Source: Petunia secreta
Lineage: Eukaryota > Streptophyta > Magnoliopsida > Solanales > Solanaceae
NCBI GenBank assembly: GCA_029990175.1
Contig: JARKIP010000017.1
Coordinates: 25,903,001-25,967,000 of the forward strand
DNA length: 64,000 nucleotides
Direction: 5' to 3'
Shown here: piece by piece, positions 57,901 through 64,000 of the stretch
Numbering within the stretch: the stretch's first letter is position 1
Layout: each line of letters begins with the position of its first letter
Position numbers and translations under genes: made by a program
The notes under the pieces: generated by a model
Told to the model about the DNA's origin: nothing
The model's input: the letters and a program-made list of their open reading frames with translations, nothing else
The model's database searches: none

Positions 57901-59958
57901 GGCTTAGTTTTGAAAACACAAAACAAGCCTCGGCTTTGTCGCCTATTAGGAATGAAAGTCATAGAGGTTGAAATGCCGCCTATTCGGCAATAACTCATGA
58001 CAAAGCATAATGCTTTAAGTCATGAAAAGGCAATGCGGCGCAATCTGCAAGGCTATTTTAGATGCACGTTCAATAAATTGTTCATCCATAGTGCAAATGA
58101 TCCTTTCGTTGCAAGCTTTCATGTTCTTGCTTTCAAAGAAAATTTTGTTAGTTTTGGGGAGGGTTGTTTGATTTGTGCTAATTCATCTTGAACTTGCTGC
58201 CGCTACTCCCTCATTCTTCTTTAGACTTGGGCTTGCAAATTATACTCAGAGACTTGACTTATAAACTCAATATTGTATAATATTTCAAGATAGAGGCAAA
58301 GTAAAGTAATTTGATAAAATATTAAACAAATAATCATTGATATGCAACCGAAGTTATAATGCATTTAAAAATTTCTGCTTAAACTCAAACTCATGACATA
58401 TCTTGAAACAAACAGAACGTCCCTTTGTCTTTGCAACTTATGCTAATCTTGAATACTTTTAGAACTTTGCCACTTAATCCTTTGATAAGCCATACCAATT
58501 TTGCAAAAATCTGCCCCAGTTATAATCTTTATGCCTTCGAATTCTCTTTTGCAAAATTTTTCCCGGTTTCTATCTTCCATATCTTCAATTCGTCTTGCAA
58601 AATTTTTCCCAGTTGTTTGCTTTAGGGGAAACTAGAAATTTTAATATTATGGAGTCGAGCCCGTTAAGAGCGCCTACGTATCCCTCCATGGGAATTAGAC
58701 TGTGCGTAGTTCTGCTTACATAAAGATTTTTTGGGAAGTATGGCAATCTAAGTACGAAACCACATCCGAATTGGAAAACATACACATCTACCCAAATGCA
58801 TAGTTCAGAATTACTTCATAAAAGATAAACAAGCTTAAGGTATTAAAATATTTTGACCGAATCCGATAAGGATTGCCTACTTATCCTGTTGCCATTCCAG
58901 GAATCAGGTCAGAAGTAGTTCAAAAATACATAAAAGAGGAAATAGGGGATTCCTGTGCTAGTGCAACCGAACTCTATATGAGTTGCCTACGTATCCCGCC
59001 TCGGGAATCAGGTTACACGTAGTTCGAATTACATCAAAGATTACATCCAAACCAATGCTAACTTGCGGTTGCTTCAGACATATGGCCAAACTTGATTATA
59101 AATATCTGCCAGGATTAGTGTTCTTCCACATAATGACATTGCCAACTTGGCGCAAATTTTCCCGTTGCTTCTTCTTAATTAGAAAAGAGCTTCTTCAACA
59201 CCAATTGCCCCATTTTGAAGTAAACTATTCAAATCTTCTCTTTGTGCATTCAACATCTTCCAACTTATCTTCTTAAATGGTTTCTCAAATAAAGGACTTC
59301 CATTTCTATAGACAAACCGCTTCGACTCTAATTTCCGGCAAATAAAGCTGCCCCAGTTTGAAGTTCTAACGGTAATGTAATATCCAAAGAGTGCAAAAAG
59401 TAACTTTCCAGTGCATCATCCTTAGATCATTCAGTTGTTTTGTTATTAAGTCACAAGCAAAGTTCAAGCAGGTTTTGTTAATTTTAATTTGAAACAGTAG
59501 TAAGTATATTAATCAGAAGCAAATAATAAAGCACATAAACAATTAAAGTATAGCAAAATAATAAGGTAGGAATGCAGTGCATTTGTTTATTCAAAACCTA
59601 ATTTAGGGAGGCATAAAACATAAAAGTAAACATGCAGGATTTAAAAGAGTTATTTGAAAGACATAAACATAAACAAAGCGCAAAACACAGTTCAGGGCCT
59701 CGAGCTGACTGTGATGCCAAAACAAAAATAGCGAGTTCATTCTTCAAGTCTCTGTTGGACCACAAGTCCAATTAGCCATCATATCACTTGGTTCATCATT
59801 CAGCACATGTGGCTCTTTCACAGAATCTTCAATAGTTGCACTGCATTTCTATCCATCATTCAAGAATAGGCTACCAACACCTTCAATCAAATTCTGCATG
59901 GCCATTTCTGGTGCTTGGACAAATGACTGGTTCAATGGTAAAAGAGGTTGTAGTATGA
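57901..59958 (-). other. Remainder of the Ogre/Tat-like 3' region
   Basis: Non-coding by eye. Three echoes of a GTTGCCTACGTATC..GGAATCAGG..GTAGTTC motif (about 58665-58715, 58870-58925, 58980-59035; also 56160-56215 as CCGAGTTGCCTACATATCTC) suggest further degenerate internal repetition. Near 59735-59860 the minus strand gives a short coding-like remnant (EDSVKEPHVLNDEPSDMMAN) that I cannot assign. Confidence 0.4.
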
Positions 59959-60507
59959 CTATGGAGTGTGTGTCTGATAATAAATATTGGCAGGGTACGG
60001 GGTGTATGATGGGTATTGTTGATGTGATGGGTAGATAGGTGGTCGGTTGATTGTTTGGCTAGATTGAGCGTTATTTGGAGGTGGAGCTTGGGCAAGTGGC
60101 AAGTTGCTTTGGTGGACTGGTGCTTTTAGAGAATTGTGGGTGTTCAAAGGTGTGTTCATATTGGCGACCCCATCAATTGAGTTCAGAGATTGCCCCATTT
60201 GACCCAGAGAGTGGGATGCATCGGGCCCATGCAGTGGCGTGTTTTTAGGAGTTTGCCCTTTTACCGCAGCCAGCTCATCTTTTAACATCTGTAGTTCCTT
60301 AGCCATTTCAAGAATCAGTTCGTCTTGAGCAATAATGACATTTCCTCTTAACGATTCAGGAGTTGCAGTATTTTTCTCGGTATTGCGAGGTTCATTATCT
60401 ATTCCAGTCATTGTCAGTTGTGGAAATGTGTATGTTGGCTTGGATAAGCTTGGAGTTTTGACTGATGACTGAGGAACGGATTCAAAGGACCTGTTCCTTT
60501 GAATCAC
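59959..60507 (-). pseudogene. gag-like ORF fragment of a Ty3/gypsy element
   Basis: A 182-codon open frame. Its middle (ILEMAKELQMLKDELAAVKG) is a leucine-rich, coiled-coil-like helix. It is followed by a Pro/Gln/Tyr-rich tail (PPPNNAQSSQ, YPSHQQYPSYTPYPANIYYQ) of the kind seen before the capsid region in Solanaceae gypsy gag proteins. There is no capsid, zinc knuckle or pol next to it, so the element has a large internal deletion. The right edge is close to the copia LTR, which may have inserted here. Family assignment is moderate. Confidence 0.45.
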
Positions 60508-60583
60508 TGCAGCAGAATAGATAATTCATGCAAAATCGTTTTAATTGAGATATTATTATTTATCCTAAAACTGACGTATATCT

Positions 60584-61196
60584 TGATAATTATGCAGGTC
60601 TAAACGGATACGAAAAGATTGCATAACTAAGGGATAAAGGATTCGGATTCTCAAGTATAGAATCCAATTAGGACTCAAAGTCAAGGGAGTTTTGGAGTTC
60701 TAATTCATCAAGACTTCTTGGCTGCTGGAAGCTATAAAACGTGGAGACTATCAGCCATAGAAGCGTACACAAATACAGAGAGCATCGAGCAAAAGCTGAG
60801 AAGAGTTATTAGCTTATTTGTGTAATCAGTTAGCTACAGTAGAACTAAGTTAGAACCTATTCCTTAGATTGAATCTTGTAAAAGTTCAAGTCTTAGTTCA
60901 ATTGTAGTAAGCAAAAATCGAGTTGTAAACTTTCTGGTTCAAGTCGTGGACTTGACACAACTTCACTGATCGTGAGAAAGATCACTAAAGGATTAGAGTT
61001 AGTCCTAGGTTAGTAAGAGTGAGTCTTGTAACCAAGTAGGTCGTGGTTTTTTGATCCCGAGTCAAGGGGTTTTTCCACGCTAATATCTGGTGTTCAATTG
61101 CTTACAGTTTTAATTCCGCATATCGTAGAGTAAAGGAACACATTTTAAGGAACTGGTCCTTAAAACAGTAAAGTGGTGTAATCGTGGGAAATATCA
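60584..61196 (+). repeat. 5' LTR of a Ty1/copia element
   Basis: The right end is firm: ..AAATATCA is followed by the primer-binding site. The left end is taken as TGATA at 60584 because it is the inverted match of TATCA; other TG starts nearby (about 60517, 60546) remain possible. A TATAAAA box at 60733-60739 places transcription start near 60765. The palindrome TTTTAAGGA-ACTGG-TCCTTAAAA (61143-61165) lies about 30 bp before the LTR end. The 3' LTR is beyond the window. Confidence 0.6.
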
Positions 61197-61197
61197 A

Positions 61198-61210
61198 TTG
61201 GTATCAGAGC
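61198..61210 (+). other. Copia primer-binding site (initiator Met tRNA)
   Basis: TTGGTATCAGAGC: perfect match to the standard plant initiator-tRNA PBS, one base after the LTR end and 36 bp before the gag start codon. Confidence 0.93.
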
Positions 61211-61245
61211 GGGTTATCCTTGAAAAGGCTAACACCTAGGATTAG

Positions 61246-62247
61246 ATGAGTACATCACGAGAGAACAGTGAGGGCCAGTCAATGGTTAGAGCACCTCATT
61301 TCAATGGGAAATACTATTCATGGTGGAAAGAAAGGATGCGTGATCACCTTCAAGCAGAAGACTATGAATTGTGGGATATAGTAACTGAAGGTCCCATGAT
61401 CCCAATGAAGAAGGATGCTGAGGGAAAAGATGTTCCCAAAACCAGGAAGGAATGCAATGCTGAAGACATAAAGCAATGGGAAAAGAATGCAAAGGCAAGG
61501 AAGTGGCTGGTTTGTGGACTTAGTCCTGACGAATGCACTAGAATCAGAGGGTATGCCACTGCAAAGGAGATTTGGGATGCTCTACAAGTTGCACATGAAG
61601 GAACAAGTCAGGTAAAAAGGTCCAGAGGTACACTTCTTTATGCTGAATATGAAAGCTTTAAAATGAAAGAAGAAGAGTCAATCTCTGAAATGTATACTAG
61701 ATTTAATGCCATTGCTTCTGAACTTATCTCTTTGGGAAGGGTTTTAACTGTGGAAGATAGAGTAGAAAAGATTTTAACTAGGGTTCTCCCAGATTCTTGG
61801 GAGATCAAAGCTTGTGCTATCATTGAAAGTAAAGATTTAACCACTTTATCCTTAGATGAGCTTATAGGCAATCTAAAGACTTATGAACTGAGGAAAAAGG
61901 TTAAAAACATAGGAGCACCAGTTAAAACTGAACCTAACCCATCCTTGACTGCTGGTGATAAAATCATTGATGATAAGGAACTGGTCCTTATCGCTAAAAG
62001 TGTTCAGAAATATTTGAATAAGAAAAGGGAAATTAGTGGACATGGTAGGTCTACTAACATGAAACAGGCTGGAGAATGCTACAAATGTGGAAGCTCAGAA
62101 CACTACATCAGCAAATGTCCAATTATGGAAGGAGAATGGAGGAAGAGATTCATTGATGAAAGGAAGAAGGCTAGGGAACAGGTCCATAAGAAAAGTGGAA
62201 ATCCCAAGCATTGGTTGCAGGATGGCAAGACAGTGAAGGCGAAATAA
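61246..62247 (+). CDS. Copia gag (UBN2-type capsid with zinc knuckle)
   Basis: A 333-codon open frame begins shortly after the PBS. The N-terminus APHFNGKYYSWWKERMRDHL followed by YELWDIV is the DUF4219-like start. The UBN2 capsid region follows (TAKEIWDALQVAHEGTSQVK, YTRFNAIASEL, LTRVLPDSWE). A CCHC zinc knuckle CYKCGSSEHYISKC lies near residues 279-292, and a basic region near 300-330. It packages the element RNA into virus-like particles. The frame runs past the point where protease sequence begins in another frame (about 62205), so the final residues (HWLQDGKTVKAK) are probably out of frame. Otherwise gag looks intact. Confidence 0.9.
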   Translation: MSTSRENSEGQSMVRAPHFNGKYYSWWKERMRDHLQAEDYELWDIVTEGPMIPMKKDAEGKDVPKTRKECNAEDIKQWEKNAKARKWLVCGLSPDECTRIRGYATAKEIWDALQVAHEGTSQVKRSRGTLLYAEYESFKMKEEESISEMYTRFNAIASELISLGRVLTVEDRVEKILTRVLPDSWEIKACAIIESKDLTTLSLDELIGNLKTYELRKKVKNIGAPVKTEPNPSLTAGDKIIDDKELVLIAKSVQKYLNKKREISGHGRSTNMKQAGECYKCGSSEHYISKCPIMEGEWRKRFIDERKKAREQVHKKSGNPKHWLQDGKTVKAK

Positions 62248-64000
62248 CTGATGATGATCTGGATGAGGATCTTGCTCTAATGGCACTTGGAGATTCAGAA
62301 AATGAAGAAGATGCTGAGGCTAGAGTGAAGGAGATAAACCACAAATGGTACATGGACAGTGGTTGCTCAAGGCACATGACAGGGCATAAGGAACTGTTCC
62401 TTTCACTCTCAGCCTTCCAAAGAGGAAGTGTTTCCTTCGGTAATGGTAAGAAAGGGGAAATTATTGGAATTGGAAAGGTAGGTAGGTCTGATTCACACTG
62501 TATAGATAATGTGTTTCTAGTAGATGGGCTGAAGCATTGCTTATTGAGCATATCTTAATTGTGTGACAAAGGTAATAATGTTAATTTCTCATCTACTGGA
62601 TGCACTGTGACTAACCAAACTTCTGGAGAGGTTATTTTGCAGGGAAACAGGCATGGAAACATCTACAAAGTAGACTTGCTGACATTATCTGCTGGAAGCC
62701 TGAGCTGCTTAACTGTGGTGCAAAATGATCCCCTCCTATGGCACAAAAGACTAGGACATGCTAGTCTTTCACAATTGAACAAACTTGTGTCAAAGGACTT
62801 GGTGATAGGTCTTCCTAACATCAGGTTTAATGATGAAAAAGTATGTGAAGCATGTGCCAGGGGGAAGCAGGTAAAATCCTCCTTCAAATCAAAGAAACAG
62901 GTAAGTACAACTAAACCTTTGGAACTGGTCCATATGGATTTATGTGGTCCAATGAGAACAATGAGTCGTGGAGGTAAGAAGTATGTTATGGTATTGGTGG
63001 ATGATTACTCCAGATTTACATGGACTATATTTCTTGCATCTAAAGAAGAAGCATTTAGTGCATTTTCAATTTTTGCTAAGAAAGCTCAAAGAACTCTAGA
63101 TAATCATATTGTTGCCATTAGGTCAGATCATGAAACTGAATTTGAAAATCATATGTTTTCCAATTTTTGTAATGAAAATGGCATTAATCATAATTTTTCT
63201 TCACCTAGAACTCCACAACAAAATGGTGTAGTGGAAAGGAAAAATAGGACTCTAGAAAAAATGGCAAGGACTATGTTAATATCTGAAAATCTTCCACAAA
63301 ACTTTTGGGCTGAGGCTATTACCACTGCATGCTACATAATAAATAGATGTATGACAAGACCTTTAATAGAAAAGACCCCATATGAATTGCTTAAAGGAAG
63401 AAAACCAAATATTTCTCATCTTAGGGCCTTTGGTTGCAAATGTTTCATACATAACAATGGAAAAGATGCCTTAGGAAAATTTGATCCTAGAAGTGATGAG
63501 GGAATATTTGTTGGTTATTCTTTAAATAGTAAATCTTATAAGGTGTTTAACAAGAAAACATTGAAAATTGAAGAAAGCATGCATGTTAAATTTGATGAAA
63601 CTGACAGTCTCACTCAAGAACAGGTACAGGAGGATGAAGAAATTGGAATGCTGAAAGAGTTTGAACTTAATCCACAAATGCGGATTCTGGATATGAGAAG
63701 TGAACTGCAAGGAACTGTTCCTCAGGACAGAACTGAGAAGAGTAGCACTGAAACAAGGGGAACAAATGTTGGTTCCACCTCACAAACTGGAAACGCTACT
63801 CTATCAGGAACTGTTCCTCAGCAGAGGACTTCTGACAATGGATTGACACCCAAGCTTTTCAAGTATCAAGGGTCACATCCTGTGGATCAAATAATCTCAG
63901 ATAAGACTGCCGGAGTTCAAACTAGATCAGCAGTCAAGAATCACAATCTGTGTGCCTTTAGTGCTTTCTTATCTCTTGTTGAACCTAAAAATGTGAAAGA
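62200..64000 (+). pseudogene. Copia pol (protease and integrase), partial at window edge
   Basis: This continues gag in a different frame (offset after a 1-nt indel near 62200-62210), whereas copia elements normally have one continuous frame. An acidic linker (DDDLDEDLALMALGD) leads to the protease active site DSGCSRHMTG. The GAG-pre-integrase zinc-binding HHCC region follows (WHKRLGHASLSQLNKL..CEACARGKQ). The integrase core has its first Asp in ELVHMDLCGPM, its second in AIRSDHETEFEN (Glu where Gly is usual) and its Glu in PQQNGVVERKNRTL. A single TAA at 62556-62558 interrupts CLLSIS/LCDKG, where Gln (CAA) would fit. From 62559 the frame is open to the window end. RT and RNase H lie outside. 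The element is recent but apparently disabled. Confidence 0.88.

Larger units (their letters stand above)
60481..63818 (+). other. Dispersed GGA-N5-TCC palindromes in and beside the copia element
   Basis: Sites: 60481-60503 (TTCAAAGGA-CCTGT-TCCTTTGAA), 61143-61165 (TTTTAAGGA-ACTGG-TCCTTAAAA), 61972-61992 (GATAAGGA-ACTGG-TCCTTATC), about 62175-62185 (GGAACAGGTCC), 62388-62402 (AAGGAACTGTTCCTT), 62921-62931 (GGAACTGGTCC), 63710-63722 (AGGAACTGTTCCT) and 63806-63818 (AGGAACTGTTCCT). All fit GGAAC(A/T)G(G/T)TCC on one strand. In coding DNA the motif is read in two frames (KELVL, ELVHM, KELFL versus QGTVPQ, SGTVPQ). Function is unknown. Confidence 0.85.

Overview
This is a window of nuclear plant DNA, most likely Solanaceae. 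The reasons are two copies of a plant-type seven-exon eIF6 gene with GT-AG introns, tRNA-derived SINEs with the TTG-rich tails seen in that family, AT-rich spacers and dense nested transposons. No rRNA gene, stand-alone tRNA gene, CRISPR array or bacterial-type operon was seen. The only host-type single-copy function recognised is eIF6; nearly everything else is transposon sequence of different ages.

Left part (about 1-16.75 kb): an autonomous-type plant Helitron on the minus strand. Its RepHel gene (3.0-9.4 kb; rolling-circle Rep plus PIF1 helicase) is spread over exons and broken by at least one nonsense codon and two frameshifts. Upstream on the same strand lies an RPA70-like gene (12.3-15.6 kb) that I could assemble into nine exons. 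All its junctions are GT-AG, every phase agrees, and it gives an uninterrupted 466-codon frame. A fragment of an Ogre/Tat-like LTR (about 9.7-11.06 kb) sits between the two genes. The RPA leader is duplicated in tandem, and a diverged copy of its promoter region lies at 1.25-1.52 kb.

16.75-26.1 kb: a MULE that looks cut at its left side by the Helitron end. It has a broken MuDR-type transposase (+) and a convergent, broken Ulp1-like (C48) protease gene (-) with a DUF1985-like N-terminal region. The C48 cysteine position is read as Tyr, and a small exon module is present three times.

27.6-39.9 kb: two tandem eIF6 genes on the plus strand, both intact (245 and 243 aa) with the same seven-exon structure. 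SINEs are shared at equivalent intron and leader positions, so one segment was duplicated as a unit. Copy 1 later gained an insertion of about 0.87 kb in intron 5. Copy 2 gained a 92-bp tandem duplication spanning an exon/donor boundary. MITEs, a SINE and a 1-kb fold-back element lie between them.

39.9-51.7 kb: a tandem pair of 558-bp repeat units, two strong hairpins, and a truncated Ty3/gypsy chromovirus-like element (LTR, PBS, gag, protease, RT, RNase H, start of integrase). A 795-bp non-autonomous hAT element with a perfect 8-bp target duplication is nested in its leader. Poorly recognisable repeat sequence follows.

51.7-60.5 kb: a minus-strand Ogre/Tat-like element remnant with an LTR of about 4.3 kb, a polypurine tract, a 3' tandem array with a period near 210 bp, and a gag-like ORF. 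60.58-64 kb: the 5' part of a Ty1/copia element (LTR, PBS, gag, protease, integrase) running off the window. It carries a striking dispersed palindromic motif of the form GGA-N5-TCC, used in two different reading frames and in the LTR.
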